Below are positions 1 through 8,741 of a stretch of DNA of 64,000 bases, piece after piece; position 1 is the first letter of the stretch; each line of letters opens with the position of its first letter. A program made the translations under genes and the position numbers. This stretch comes from Paenacidovorax monticola (GTDB lineage: Bacteria > Pseudomonadota > Gammaproteobacteria > Burkholderiales > Burkholderiaceae_C): the NCBI RefSeq assembly GCF_014489595.1, contig NZ_CP060790.1, positions 3,224,001 through 3,288,000 on the forward strand. Direction: 5' to 3'. Under the pieces are notes generated by a model, which did not search any database, was not told the origin of the DNA, and saw nothing but the letters and a program-made list of their open reading frames with translations.

Positions 1-1227
1 AGCCACGCCCCTCGCCACGGCACTGCAGCGCGGCGTTGATGCCCGCGAACAGGCCCTGGGCGGCCGCCTCTTCGTAGCCCGTCGTGCCGTTGATCTGGCC
101 CGCGAAGAACAGGCCCTGGATCTGGCGCGTCTCGAAGCTGCTCTTGAGCGAGCGCGGGTCGAAGTAGTCATACTCGATGGCATAACCCGGGCGCAGGATG
201 TGGGCGTTCTCCAGTCCCGGCATGCTGCGCACCAGGTCGTACTGGATGTCGAAGGGCAGGCTGGTGCTGATGCCGTTGGGGTAGTACTCGTGCGTGGTCA
301 GCCCCTCGGGCTCCAGGAAGATCTGGTGGCTGTCCTTGTCGGCAAAGCGGTTGATCTTGTCCTCCACGCTGGGGCAGTAGCGCGGGCCCACGCCCTCGAT
401 CTTGCCGGTGAACATGGGGCTGCGGTCAAAGCCGCTGCGGATGATCTCGTGCGTGCGCTCGTTGGTATGGGTGATCCAGCACGGCACCTGGCGGGGGTGC
501 ATGGCCGCGCTGCCCATGAAGCTGAACACGGGCAGCACCCCCTCGTTCACGCCGCCGGGCATGCCGTCGCCGGGCTGCTCCTCGCACTTCGAGAAATCGA
601 TGCTGCGCCCGTCGATGCGCGGCGGCGTGCCGGTCTTGAGGCGGCCCTGCGGCAGCTGCAGCTCCTTGAGGCGGGCGCTGAGCGACACGGCGGGCGGGTC
701 CCCTGCCCGGCCGGCCGCATAGTTGTTCAGCCCCACATGAATCTTGCCGTCCAGGAAGGTACCCGCAGTGAGCACCACCGTGCGCGAGCGAAAGCGGATG
801 CCCACCTGCGTGACGGCACCCACCACGCGGTCGCCCTCCACCATCAGGTCGTCCACGGCCTGCTGGAACAGCCAGAGGTTGGGCTGGTTCTCCAGCATGC
901 GGCGGATGGCGGCCTTGTACAGGATGCGGTCGGCCTGCGCCCGCGTGGCACGCACGGCCGGCCCTTGGAACTGTTGAGGATGCGGAACTGGATACCGCCC
1001 TCGTCCGTGGCCAGGGCCATGGCGCCGCCCAGCGCGTCCACTTCCTTGACCAAGTGGCCCTTGCCGATGCCACCGATGCTGGGGTTGCAGCTCATCTGCC
1101 CCAGGGTCTCGATGTTGTGCGTGAGCAGCAGCGTTCTTTGCCCCAAGCGCGCGGCGGCCAGGGCGGCCTCGGTGCCGGCATGGCCTCCGCCGACGACGAT
1201 CACATCAAATTCCTGGGGGTACAACAT
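1..1227 (-). CDS. mnmG: MnmG (GidA) tRNA uridine-5-carboxymethylaminomethyl modification enzyme, 5' part, with a frameshift
   Basis: FAD-dependent subunit of the MnmE-MnmG complex that modifies the wobble uridine of several tRNAs. The N-terminus shows the dinucleotide-binding motif VVGGGHAG at about residues 10-17 and the family block [15 protein letters not shown]. The 3' end lies beyond the window. After ILNSSKG (near 958-964) the frame shifts by one base: the strand reads AAGGGCCGGCC where an extra C would give the family's [14 protein letters not shown]. In the restored frame the rest of the window matches MnmG (for example [18 protein letters not shown], and [17 protein letters not shown] at the edge). 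A sequence error is more likely than a broken gene. The start at 1227 gives the usual MnmG N-terminus ([11 protein letters not shown]). Confidence 0.93.
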
Positions 1228-1368
1228 GGGACTGCTCCGGGGCCTTTCACGGCCCTATCTTCAACCTCGCCGGCCCGAAGGGCATCGGCCACGCCCGCGG
1301 GCGCTGCCAAGGGCCCGCGGGGAAACCCGTAATTTTCCCATCTTTGCGCATTCCATGGGAGCCGCCCT

Positions 1369-1384
1369 TGTTTCACGTGAAACC
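1369..1384. other. parS centromere-like site (ParB binding)
   Basis: The 16-mer TGTTTCACGTGAAACC matches the widely conserved ParB site TGTTTCACGTGAAACA at 15 of 16 positions, including the complete central palindrome GTTTCACGTGAAAC. It sits in the intergenic gap between mnmG (leftward) and the FMN reductase gene (rightward). In many bacteria mnmG is followed by rsmG and parA-parB close to the origin, so the position fits. Inference: this part of the chromosome belongs to the segregation centromere. Confidence 0.85.
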
Positions 1385-1425
1385 GTGCAGGAATCCTGCC
1401 CCCGCTCTGTGCTCCAATCGCGGCC

Positions 1426-2004
1426 ATGAAACTTCTCGTCTTCGCGGGCAGCACCCGCCAGCAATCGTTCAACCGGCGCCTCGCGCGCGTGGCCGCCGGC
1501 CTGGGCCGCGAGGCCGGTGCCGAGGTCACGCTGATGGAGCTGGCCGATTTCGACATCCCGCTGTACAACGCCGACCTCGAGGCCCGGGGCACGCCCGCCG
1601 ACGTGCTGCGCCTCAAGGAGACCATGGACGCCCACCCGGCCTGGATCATCGCCTCGCCCGAGTACAACGGCAGCTACACCGCCCTGCTCAAGAACACCAT
1701 CGACTGGGCCTCCAGCCCCGTGGCCGGCCACCCCGTATGGAGCAATGGCGACCGTCCGCTGGCCGGCAAGGTCGTGGGCATGCTCAGCGCCTCCAACGGC
1801 CGCCTGGGCGGCCTGCGCTCGCAAAGCCACCTCGCGCCGCTGCTCGTCAACGCGCACTGCTGGCTGGCCCCCAAGGCCTATGCGGTCAGCGGCGCGGCCA
1901 GCGCCTTCGACGACCAGGGCGCCCTGGTGCATGCGCACGACGCAGCCGGCGTGCGCGCGGTGGTGGAGCAGGTGCTCTGGGCCGCCGGGCGCCTGCAGGG
2001 CTGA
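1426..2004 (+). CDS. NADPH-dependent FMN reductase family protein
   Basis: Flavodoxin-like reductase of 192 residues, the usual size for the NADPH-dependent FMN/quinone/chromate reductase family. The phosphate-binding loop [14 protein letters not shown] (residues 8-21) and the family block [18 protein letters not shown] (about residues 77-94) are both present, followed by [13 protein letters not shown]. It probably reduces flavin, quinone or other electrophiles in the cytoplasm at the expense of NADPH; the true substrate cannot be told. The ATG at 1426 lies about 40 bp after the parS site. The downstream YkgJ-type gene follows after 20 bp, so the two may be co-transcribed. Confidence 0.85.
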   Translation: MKLLVFAGSTRQQSFNRRLARVAAGLGREAGAEVTLMELADFDIPLYNADLEARGTPADVLRLKETMDAHPAWIIASPEYNGSYTALLKNTIDWASSPVAGHPVWSNGDRPLAGKVVGMLSASNGRLGGLRSQSHLAPLLVNAHCWLAPKAYAVSGAASAFDDQGALVHAHDAAGVRAVVEQVLWAAGRLQG

Positions 2005-2024
2005 CGCGGCGGCACCCTGGCCCC

Positions 2025-2279
2025 ATGGACTGCCGCCCCGGCTGCGGAGCCTGCTGCACGGCGCCGTCGATCTCCTCGCCCATTCCCGGCATGCCCCAGG
2101 GCAAGCCGGCGGGCGTGCCCTGCATGCAGCTCGATGCCCAGATGCGCTGCCGCATCTTCGGCCAACCCGAGCGCCCCGCCGTCTGCGCGGGGCTGCGCCC
2201 CTCACCGGACATGTGCGGCACCTCGCGCGCGCAGGCCGAGCAGACCCTGCAGCGGCTCGAAGCGCTGACGCGGCCCTGA
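2025..2279 (+). CDS. YkgJ-type cysteine cluster protein
   Basis: Small protein of 84 residues with eight cysteines (C3, C7, C10, C11, C33, C42, C54, C64). The opening [11 protein letters not shown] and the block [13 protein letters not shown] are typical of the YkgJ / zinc-or-iron-chelating cysteine cluster family. The function of the family is not established; metal or Fe-S binding is inferred from the cysteine pattern. The start at 2025 gives the standard short N-terminus; a longer reading frame upstream overlaps the preceding gene and is not needed. Confidence 0.8.
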   Translation: MDCRPGCGACCTAPSISSPIPGMPQGKPAGVPCMQLDAQMRCRIFGQPERPAVCAGLRPSPDMCGTSRAQAEQTLQRLEALTRP

Positions 2280-2376
2280 GCAGCCGGGGCCCGCGCACCA
2301 GGGCGCGGGTGTCGTGTGCCCGACAGCGCCGCGCGCCGCGCCGGCCTACAGTGGCGGCTCCACCAGGAGACGCCCC

Positions 2377-3153
2377 ATGCCCGACACCCTCCCCTCCCTG
2401 CAAGGCCAGGTCAGCGACGAAGAATGGCGGCTGCGCTGCGACCTCGCGGCCTGCTACCGGCTCGTGGCGCTCTACAGCTGGAGCGACCTCGTCTTCACCC
2501 ATATCAGCGCCAAGCTGCCGGAATCGGTCTCGGGGCCCGGAGCCCACCATTTCCTCATCAATCCCTACGGGCTGATGTTCGAGGAGATCACCGCCTCCAG
2601 CCTCGTGAAGGTGGATATGCAGTGCAACAAGCTCACCGACTCACCGTTCCCCGTGAACCCCGCGGGCTTCGTGATCCACAGCGCCGTGCACGAGGCGCGG
2701 CCCGAAGCGGGCTGCGTGCTGCACACCCACACGCGCGCAGGCGTGGCCGTGAGCGCGCAGCAATGCGGCGTGCTGCCCATCAGCCAGCAGAGCACCTTCG
2801 TGCTCGCCTCGCTGGCCTACCATGGCTACGAGGGCGTGGCCTTCCGCGACGAGGAGAAGCCCCGCCTGCAGGCCGACCTGGGCCAGGCCAACTTCCTCAT
2901 GCTGCGCAACCACGGTCTGCTCACCGTGGGGGCCACCATCGCCGACGCTTTCCTCGCCATGTACACCTTCGAGGCCAGCTGCAAGATCCAGATCGACGCG
3001 CAGGCCGGCGGTGCCCTCACACCGGTGGACCCGCGCATCGTCAGCGGCGTGGCCCAGGCCATGAAGGTGCAGACCGGCGGCCTGGGCGGCGCCTTCGTGT
3101 GGCCCGCCCTGCTGCGCAAGGCCGGACGCGAGTCGCCGGGCTACGACCGCTGA
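2377..3153 (+). CDS. class II aldolase/adducin family protein
   Basis: Protein of 258 residues with the class II aldolase/adducin N-terminal fold that covers nearly the whole length. The metal-binding motif HTHTRAG is near residues 115-121, a further histidine lies in LMLRNHGLLTVG, and the N-terminal block WSDLVFTHISAKLP fits the family. Members act as aldolases, epimerases or decarboxylases on phosphorylated or free hydroxy acids; the substrate is unknown here. The start at 2377 is preceded by an AGGAGA ribosome site (2365-2370). Monocistronic by spacing, with GC-rich inverted repeats in the gap before it. Confidence 0.85.
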   Translation: MPDTLPSLQGQVSDEEWRLRCDLAACYRLVALYSWSDLVFTHISAKLPESVSGPGAHHFLINPYGLMFEEITASSLVKVDMQCNKLTDSPFPVNPAGFVIHSAVHEARPEAGCVLHTHTRAGVAVSAQQCGVLPISQQSTFVLASLAYHGYEGVAFRDEEKPRLQADLGQANFLMLRNHGLLTVGATIADAFLAMYTFEASCKIQIDAQAGGALTPVDPRIVSGVAQAMKVQTGGLGGAFVWPALLRKAGRESPGYDR

Positions 3154-3231
3154 CCCCGGTCGGCCCCCGGCCTGCAGGAAAAACGCAGAACGCATAGCAT
3201 CGGGGTTTTCGTCCACCTCGGAAACTCTCCC

Positions 3232-3843
3232 ATGAAGCTGTACTACTCTCCCGGCGCCTGCTCGCTGTCTCCCCACATCGCCCTGCACGAAGCCGGCCTG
3301 GCCTACACCCCCGTGCTCGCCAGCACCAAGAGCCACAAGCTGCAGGACGGCACGGACTACTACGGCATCAACCCGCTGGGCTACGTACCGCTGCTCGAAC
3401 TGGACGACGGCACGCGCCTGCGCGAAGGCCCGGCCATCGTGCAGTACATCGCCGATCAGGTGCCGCAAAAGCAGCTCGCGCCGCAGCACGGCACGCTGCA
3501 GCGCTACCGCCTGCAGGAATGGCTCACCTTCATCGGCACCGAGCTGCACAAGGGCTTCAGCCCGCTGTTCAACCCGGCCACGCCCGAGGAATACAAGGGC
3601 ATCGCCCGCAACAAGCTGAACGAGCGCCTGACCTGGGTGAACGAGCAGCTCGCCAACAAGCAGTACCTGATGGGCGACCAGTTCACCGTGGCCGATGGCT
3701 ACCTGTTCACCGTGACGAACTGGAGCCCCGTGGTCGGCGTGGACCTCGCGCCCTACGCCCACCTCAACGCCTACCGCGAACGCGTGGCGGCCCGCCCCGC
3801 CGTGCAGGCCGCCATGCAGGCCGAGGGCCTGCTCAAGAAGTAG
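3232..3843 (+). CDS. gstA: glutathione S-transferase, beta class
   Basis: Cytosolic GST of 203 residues. The N-terminal thioredoxin-like domain starts MKLYYSPGACSLSPHIALHE, with Cys10 at the position of the catalytic cysteine of beta-class enzymes; the cis-proline is in YVPLLELDDG and the C-terminal helical domain carries YLMGDQFTVADGYLF, the N-capping box region. It probably conjugates or reduces electrophiles with glutathione. No neighbour points to one pathway, although the next gene encodes an Old Yellow Enzyme that also handles electrophiles. Confidence 0.9.
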   Translation: MKLYYSPGACSLSPHIALHEAGLAYTPVLASTKSHKLQDGTDYYGINPLGYVPLLELDDGTRLREGPAIVQYIADQVPQKQLAPQHGTLQRYRLQEWLTFIGTELHKGFSPLFNPATPEEYKGIARNKLNERLTWVNEQLANKQYLMGDQFTVADGYLFTVTNWSPVVGVDLAPYAHLNAYRERVAARPAVQAAMQAEGLLKK

Positions 3844-3992
3844 GCAGCCCCGCCCTGCCCCGCTGCGCCGCGGGCAGGGCGCATAGCACAGAACCCGCGC
3901 CCTTGTTGACGTGGGTGCACTGCAGCAAATCCGCATTGGCGTTACCTTGGAGGCTTCCGTGGCCCGCGCCACATTCCCCAAGGACGCCCCGC

Positions 3993-5104
3993 ATGCCTTC
4001 CCTTTTCGATCCCATCCAGGTCGGTGACCTGCACCTGACCAACCGCGTCGCCATGGCCCCGCTCACGCGCAACCGCTCGCCCCAGGCGGTGCCCGGCGAA
4101 CTCACAGCCACCTATTACGCCCAGCGCGCAAGCGCGGGCCTGCTGATCAGCGAGGCCACGGCCATCAGCCACCAGGGCCAGGGCTACGCCGACGTGCCGG
4201 GCCTGTACGGCACCGAGCAGCTCGATGGCTGGAAGCAGGCCACCGACGCCGTGCACCGCGCGGGCGGCAAGATCGTGGCCCAGCTCTGGCACGTGGGCCG
4301 CATCTCGCACACCGATCTGCAGCCCGACGGCGGCGCCCCCGTCGCACCCTCGGCCGTGCAGGCCAAAAGCAAGACTTTCCTCGTGGACCATGCCACCGGC
4401 ACGGGCCGCTTCGTGCCCACCTCGGCCCCACGCGCGCTGGGCGCAGAAGAGCTGCCCGGCATCGTGCACACCTATGCCGCGGCCGCGCGCAACGCGGTGG
4501 AGACGGCCGGCTTCGACGGCGTGGAGATCCACGCGGCCAACGGCTACCTGATCGACCAGTTCCTCAAGACCGGCGCCAACCAGCGCACGGACAGCTACGG
4601 CGGCAGCATCGAGAACCGTGCCCGCCTGCTGCTCGAAGTCACGCGCGCCGTGGTCGACGCCGTGGGCGCGGGCCGCGTGGGCATCCGCCTCTCGCCCGTC
4701 ACGCCCGCCAACGACATCGTGGACGCCGACCCGCAGCCGCTGTTCGAGTACGTGGTGCGCCAGCTCGCGCCGCTGGGCCTGGCCTTCGTCCATGTGATCG
4801 AGGGCGCCACGGGCGGCCCGCGCGAGCTGCCGGAGCGGCCCTTCGACTACGCCGCCTTCAAGGCCGCCTACCGCGATGCGGGGGCCGTGGCGCCTGGATC
4901 GTGAACAACGGCTACGACCGCGCGCTCGCCACCGAAGTGGTCGCCGACGGCCGTGCCGACATGGTCGCCTTCGGCAAGGCCTTCATCTCCAACCCCGACC
5001 TCGTGGCGCGCCTGCGCGACGACGCGCCGCTCAACCCGTGGGACCAGAGCACCTTCTACGGCGGCGGCGCCCAGGGCTACACGGACTACCCGGCGCTGGC
5101 CTGA
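3993..5104 (+). CDS. Old Yellow Enzyme-type NADH:flavin oxidoreductase, with a frameshift
   Basis: FMN-dependent alkene reductase of the NemA/xenobiotic reductase group, about 370 residues after correction. Visible landmarks are the N-terminal LFDPIQVGDLHLTNRVAMAP, the His/Asn pair in EIHAANGYLIDQFL, and QRTDSYGGSIENRARLLLE. Near 4881-4885 the reading frame breaks at a run of five G; a sixth G gives GGRGAWIVNNGYDR, which is the normal continuation, and the protein then ends ...QGYTDYPALA. The break is therefore probably a base-calling error. It likely reduces activated C=C bonds or nitro esters in the cytoplasm. Convergent with the histidine kinase gene. Confidence 0.9.
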
Positions 5105-5124
5105 AAAAATGGCCTGACAGGCTG

Positions 5125-5171
5125 CCAGCGCTTGCAGAAAGGGCGTCAAAAGCTATCTAAATGATAGCAAA
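5125..5171 (-). repeat. 47-bp dispersed repeat, copy 1 (overlaps the 3' end of the kinase gene)
   Basis: Conserved blocks TTTGCTATCA, AGCT, TGACG and CAAGCGCTGG with fixed spacing. The same layout occurs at 20134-20180 and, in part, at 60451-60491. This copy provides the last codons (DFAII) and the stop of the sensor kinase. Confidence 0.65.
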
Positions 5172-6608
5172 ATCACCCCCCTGGGGCAGCACCAGCCGGG
5201 CACACAGGCCCTGCCCCCCGGGGCCCGGCACCAGCTCCAGGCGCGCGCCCAGCAGCTCGGCGTAGCGCGCCACGATGCCCAGGCCCAGGCCGGCGCCCTG
5301 GCCCAGGCGCTCGCCTTCGCGGCCCTGCACCCAGCGCTGGCGCAACTGCTGGCGCTGCGGCGCCGAGATGCCGGGGCCGTTGTCCAGCACCGAGAGCACC
5401 ACGCACTCGTCCGCGCCCCGGCCCTCGCGCGCGAGCGCCACCGTCACGCGCGGCGCCTCGCCCGCCGCAGGGCGGCCGTAGCGCAGCGCGTTGTCGATGA
5501 GGTTGCTCAGCACGCCCTCGATCAGCAGCGGCTGGCCCAGCACCACCACGGGCTGTTCCAGGCCGAGCGCGCCCAGGTCCACGCCGGCCGCATCGGCGCG
5601 CGGCAGAAAGCGCAGCACCGTCTCGTGCACGAGCTGGTCGAGCGGCACCTCCTGGCGCGGCATGGCGCCGCGCGCCTCGTCGGCCAGCGCCAGCGCCAGC
5701 AGCTGGTCCACGAGGTGGCTCGCACGCGCCTCGCTCTGCACGATGCCGCCGAGCTGCTCGCGCCACACGGCCGGGTCTTTCTGCGCCAGACCGTAGCTCG
5801 CCAGTGCCCGGATGCCGGCCAGCGGCGTGCGCAGCTCATGCGCCACGTTGCCCGCGAACTCGTGCTGCGCCTGCACGCCCTGGGCCACGCGCGCCAGCAG
5901 GTCATTCACGGCGCCGCCCAGGCGCTGCAGGTCGCGCGTGGAGGCTTCGACCGGCATGGGCGCCAGGTCGCGCGCGTCGCGCTGGTCCAGCGCGCGCTGG
6001 AACGCGGCCAGCGGCTGCAGCTCCTGCTGGATCGCGCGGCGCAGCCACAGGGCCAGCACCAGCAGCAGCAGCACCTGCGAAGCCAGCGAATACAGCAGCG
6101 CGCTGCGCAGGATGATGCTGCGGCTGTGCACCGTCTGCGCGGTGACGACCTCGAACGGCCCGGGCATGGACAGCCGCAGCCGCACGGCCCGCAGGGCGCG
6201 CCCATGGAACTGGATGTCCGAAAAGCGGTACACCTCCTCGCCGCGCGGCGGCGGCACGGGCAGGCTGGCGTTGCCGGCCAGCAGCGAGCCGTCCTCGCGC
6301 AGCACGGCAAAGTACACGGTCTCCACCTGGTCGAACAGCACGGCCTTGACCTCGCGCGAACTCAGCGAGAACTCCAGCCCCTCCCGGCCGTCGCGCACGT
6401 TGGACGCGATGGCATAGGCGTCGTCGAGCAGCGAACGGTCGAACGCGCGCTGCGTGAAGGTGTTGGCCATGAGCGCCGAGGCCACCGTGCCCACCAGCCA
6501 GATCAGGGACAGCGGCAGCAGCACATGGCGCAGCAGCCGCGTGCGCAGCGACGGCGGCGCGGCCAGGGGTTCGGCGGGGCGCGGAGCCTGGCTTGGGAGG
6601 CCGCTCAT
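5157..6608 (-). CDS. sensor histidine kinase (TctE/QseC-like)
   Basis: Inner-membrane two-component sensor of 483 residues. TM1 is near residues 27-49 (LLPLSLIWLVGTVASALMA), followed by a periplasmic sensor domain, TM2 near 170-190, a HAMP-like linker, the H-box AHELRTPLAGI (His about 257), the N-box NLIDNALRYG, and G-boxes DNGPGI and GAGLGLGIV. It overlaps the response regulator gene by 4 bases (6605-6608), so the pair is translationally coupled. It is divergent from czcCBA, which is its likely regulon; the signal is not known, metal ion being an inference from context. The last residues come from a dispersed repeat. Confidence 0.92.
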   Translation of the reverse strand: MSGLPSQAPRPAEPLAAPPSLRTRLLRHVLLPLSLIWLVGTVASALMANTFTQRAFDRSLLDDAYAIASNVRDGREGLEFSLSSREVKAVLFDQVETVYFAVLREDGSLLAGNASLPVPPPRGEEVYRFSDIQFHGRALRAVRLRLSMPGPFEVVTAQTVHSRSIILRSALLYSLASQVLLLLVLALWLRRAIQQELQPLAAFQRALDQRDARDLAPMPVEASTRDLQRLGGAVNDLLARVAQGVQAQHEFAGNVAHELRTPLAGIRALASYGLAQKDPAVWREQLGGIVQSEARASHLVDQLLALALADEARGAMPRQEVPLDQLVHETVLRFLPRADAAGVDLGALGLEQPVVVLGQPLLIEGVLSNLIDNALRYGRPAAGEAPRVTVALAREGRGADECVVLSVLDNGPGISAPQRQQLRQRWVQGREGERLGQGAGLGLGIVARYAELLGARLELVPGPGGQGLCARLVLPQGGDFAII

Positions 6609-7315
6609 GGCTGGGGCTCGGCGGGCGCGGGCTGCGCCTCCAGCATGTAGCCCAGGCCGCGCAGCGTGCGGATGCCCGCGCCGCTGTCGGCCAGCTTCTT
6701 GCGCAGGCGCGAGATGAAGGCCTCGAGCGCGTTGTCGCCCAGGCTGTCATCGAAGTCCGAGAGCTTTTCCGACAGGGTGCGCTTGCTCACCACGCGGCCC
6801 GGCGGCGTCATCAGCTCCCACAGCACCTCGAACTCGCGCGCGGGCAGCTCCAGGGGCGCGCCGTGCAGCGTGAAGCGGCGCGCACGCCGGTCCAGCACCA
6901 GCGCGCCGGCCGTGGTGCGGTCGTCCGTGCCCTGGGTGCGGCGCACCAGGGCGCGCAGCCGGGCCTCAACCTCGGCCAGGTCGAAGGGCTTGCCCAGGTA
7001 GTCGTCGGCGCCCGCATCCAGGCCCGCGATGCGCTCCTGCGTGCGGTCGCGCGCCGTGAGCACCAGCACCGGCGTGCGGTCGCCGCGCGCGCGCGCCGCA
7101 CGCAGCACCGTGAGGCCGCTGCCGAGCGGGCTGCCCTCGGCGGCCTCCTGCGGCAGGTTCAGGTCCAGCAGCACCGCATCGAACGGCTGCACGCACCAGA
7201 AATGGAGGGCCTCGGCCACGCTGGCGGCCACGTCCACGCGGTGGCCCGCGTCGGCCAGGCTGCGCTGCATCACGCCGCGCAGCACCGCATCGTCTTCAAC
7301 GACCAGGATTCGCAT
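6605..7315 (-). CDS. OmpR/PhoB-family response regulator
   Basis: Response regulator of 236 residues: receiver domain (acidic pair EDD at 7-9, phospho-acceptor Asp about 51 in VLLDLNLP, conserved Lys in YLGKPFDLAEV) and a C-terminal winged-helix DNA-binding domain ending KKLADSGAGIRTLRGLGYML. The receiver carries an unusual insertion (QEAAEGSPLGS) after the phosphorylation site, where most homologues have a short loop such as PRMDG. The gene is first in the operon with the kinase and is divergent from czcC, separated by 84 bp that contain a tandem 11-bp repeat, a plausible binding site. Confidence 0.92.
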   Translation of the reverse strand: MRILVVEDDAVLRGVMQRSLADAGHRVDVAASVAEALHFWCVQPFDAVLLDLNLPQEAAEGSPLGSGLTVLRAARARGDRTPVLVLTARDRTQERIAGLDAGADDYLGKPFDLAEVEARLRALVRRTQGTDDRTTAGALVLDRRARRFTLHGAPLELPAREFEVLWELMTPPGRVVSKRTLSEKLSDFDDSLGDNALEAFISRLRKKLADSGAGIRTLRGLGYMLEAQPAPAEPQP

Positions 7316-7359
7316 GGGGTGGGAAGGGGTGGCAGGTACGCATTTTTACGGAGCGCCCA

Positions 7360-7381
7360 GGTCAGGCAGCGGTCAGGCACC
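7360..7381. promoter_or_regulatory. tandem 11-bp direct repeat, candidate response-regulator operator
   Basis: GGTCAGGCAGC at 7360-7370 is followed at once by GGTCAGGCACC at 7371-7381. Head-to-tail half-sites about 11 bp apart are the usual target of OmpR/PhoB-type dimers. It lies between the regulator start (7315) and the czcC start (7400). Confidence 0.5.
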
Positions 7382-7399
7382 GCCGACGATAAACGCCGC

Positions 7400-8686
7400 A
7401 TGAGCATACGACAGTTGTTTCTTCTTTCGGCCCTGGCCTGCGCCCTGCCCGGCTGGGCGCAGACCGCGCCGGTGCCTGCGTCCCCGGCGGCCACATCCCT
7501 GACCCTGGTGCAGGCGCTCACCGCCGCGCAGGGCAACAGCGACGTGGCCCAGGCCCGCCACGCACTCGCCGCCGCGCGCGCCGACGTGCTGGGCGCCGAC
7601 CACGCGCCCGCGCCCGTGCTGAGCACCAAGGCCGCCTCGATCGACCTGCAGCACGGCATCGGCCCCGGCAACGTCGTCACGCGCAAGCGCATCGACAAGT
7701 CCATCGGCATCGACTGGACCTGGGAGCGCGGCAACAAGCGCGCGCTGCGCACGCTGGCGGCCCAGCGCAACGCCGAGGCCGCCCAGGCCGACGTGGAGGA
7801 CGTGCAGACCCAGCAGCTGCAGGCCACCCTGGGCGCCTACTACGACCTGCTGGCCGCACAGGAGCGCCTGCGCGAGACGCAGGAGATCGAGCGCGGCATG
7901 GCCGAACTCGACCGCCTGGCCGCGCGCCGCGTGAAGGCGGGCGACCTGGCCCAGCAGGACGCCGCGCGCACGCGCATCGAGGCCGAGCGCGCGCGCACCG
8001 AGACCCAATCCGCCGCCCTCGCGCGCGAACAGGCCGCGCTGGCGCTGGCCCAGCTCATCGCGCAGGGTCCCGGCGTGGAAGCCTCGGCCACCGACTGGCC
8101 CGCGCGCATCGAGCCCCCGGCCGAAGGCGGCGACCTCATGGCCTGGGCCGAGGCGCGCGCCGACGTGCGCGCGGCGCTCGCGCGCGTGCAGGCCGCGCAG
8201 GCCGCGCTCGACAACGCCCAGGCGCTGCGCAAGGCCGACGTCACGGTGGGGGCCTCGTACGACCACTTTCCCGGCACCTCCAACCGGCTGCTGGAGCTGC
8301 GCGCGCAGTTCCCGCTGCAATGGGGCTACCGCTTCGAGGGCGAGATCGGCCGCGCCCAGGCCGAACTGTCGCAGGCCCAGGAGGCGCTCGACAAGACGCG
8401 CCGCCTGGCCTTGCTGGACCTGCAGTCCCTGCAGCAGACCGCCGCCAGCGCCGCCCTGCGCGCCGCCAGCTTCGAGAGCGGCATCCTCCCGCGCGCGCGC
8501 CAGGTGGCGCAGAGCGCCGAACTGGCCTACACCAAGGGCGCAACCTCGCTGACCGACCTGCTCGATGCGCGCCGCACGCTGCGCGCCACCGCGCTCGAAG
8601 CGCTTTCCGCACGCCTGGACTACGCCAAGGCGCAAGGCAACTGGCTGCTGCGCACCCAGCCCCGCACGCTGCTGCCCACGCCCTGA
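7400..8686 (+). CDS. czcC: TolC-family outer membrane efflux protein (CzcC-like)
   Basis: Outer-membrane channel of a tripartite metal exporter, 428 residues. It has a signal peptide (cleavage likely after LPGWAQ) and long alanine/arginine/glutamate-rich helical stretches with heptad character typical of the TolC barrel-tunnel, in two repeats. The start at 7400 (MSIRQLFLLSALACALPGWA) was chosen because it begins the signal peptide; the long upstream extension in the same frame runs across the divergent regulator gene. It forms an operon with the adaptor (55 bp downstream) and the RND pump. Confidence 0.88.
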   Translation: MSIRQLFLLSALACALPGWAQTAPVPASPAATSLTLVQALTAAQGNSDVAQARHALAAARADVLGADHAPAPVLSTKAASIDLQHGIGPGNVVTRKRIDKSIGIDWTWERGNKRALRTLAAQRNAEAAQADVEDVQTQQLQATLGAYYDLLAAQERLRETQEIERGMAELDRLAARRVKAGDLAQQDAARTRIEAERARTETQSAALAREQAALALAQLIAQGPGVEASATDWPARIEPPAEGGDLMAWAEARADVRAALARVQAAQAALDNAQALRKADVTVGASYDHFPGTSNRLLELRAQFPLQWGYRFEGEIGRAQAELSQAQEALDKTRRLALLDLQSLQQTAASAALRAASFESGILPRARQVAQSAELAYTKGATSLTDLLDARRTLRATALEALSARLDYAKAQGNWLLRTQPRTLLPTP

Positions 8687-8741
8687 ACGCCTGTTCCCAG
8701 CCGGCCCCAGGCCTCCCCTTTCTCTCCACCCAAAGCTCACC

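Noticed and set aside
1..1227. mnmG as a pseudogene.
   Set aside because: A single missing base explains the break, the rest is intact up to the window edge, and seven other genes show the same type of error.
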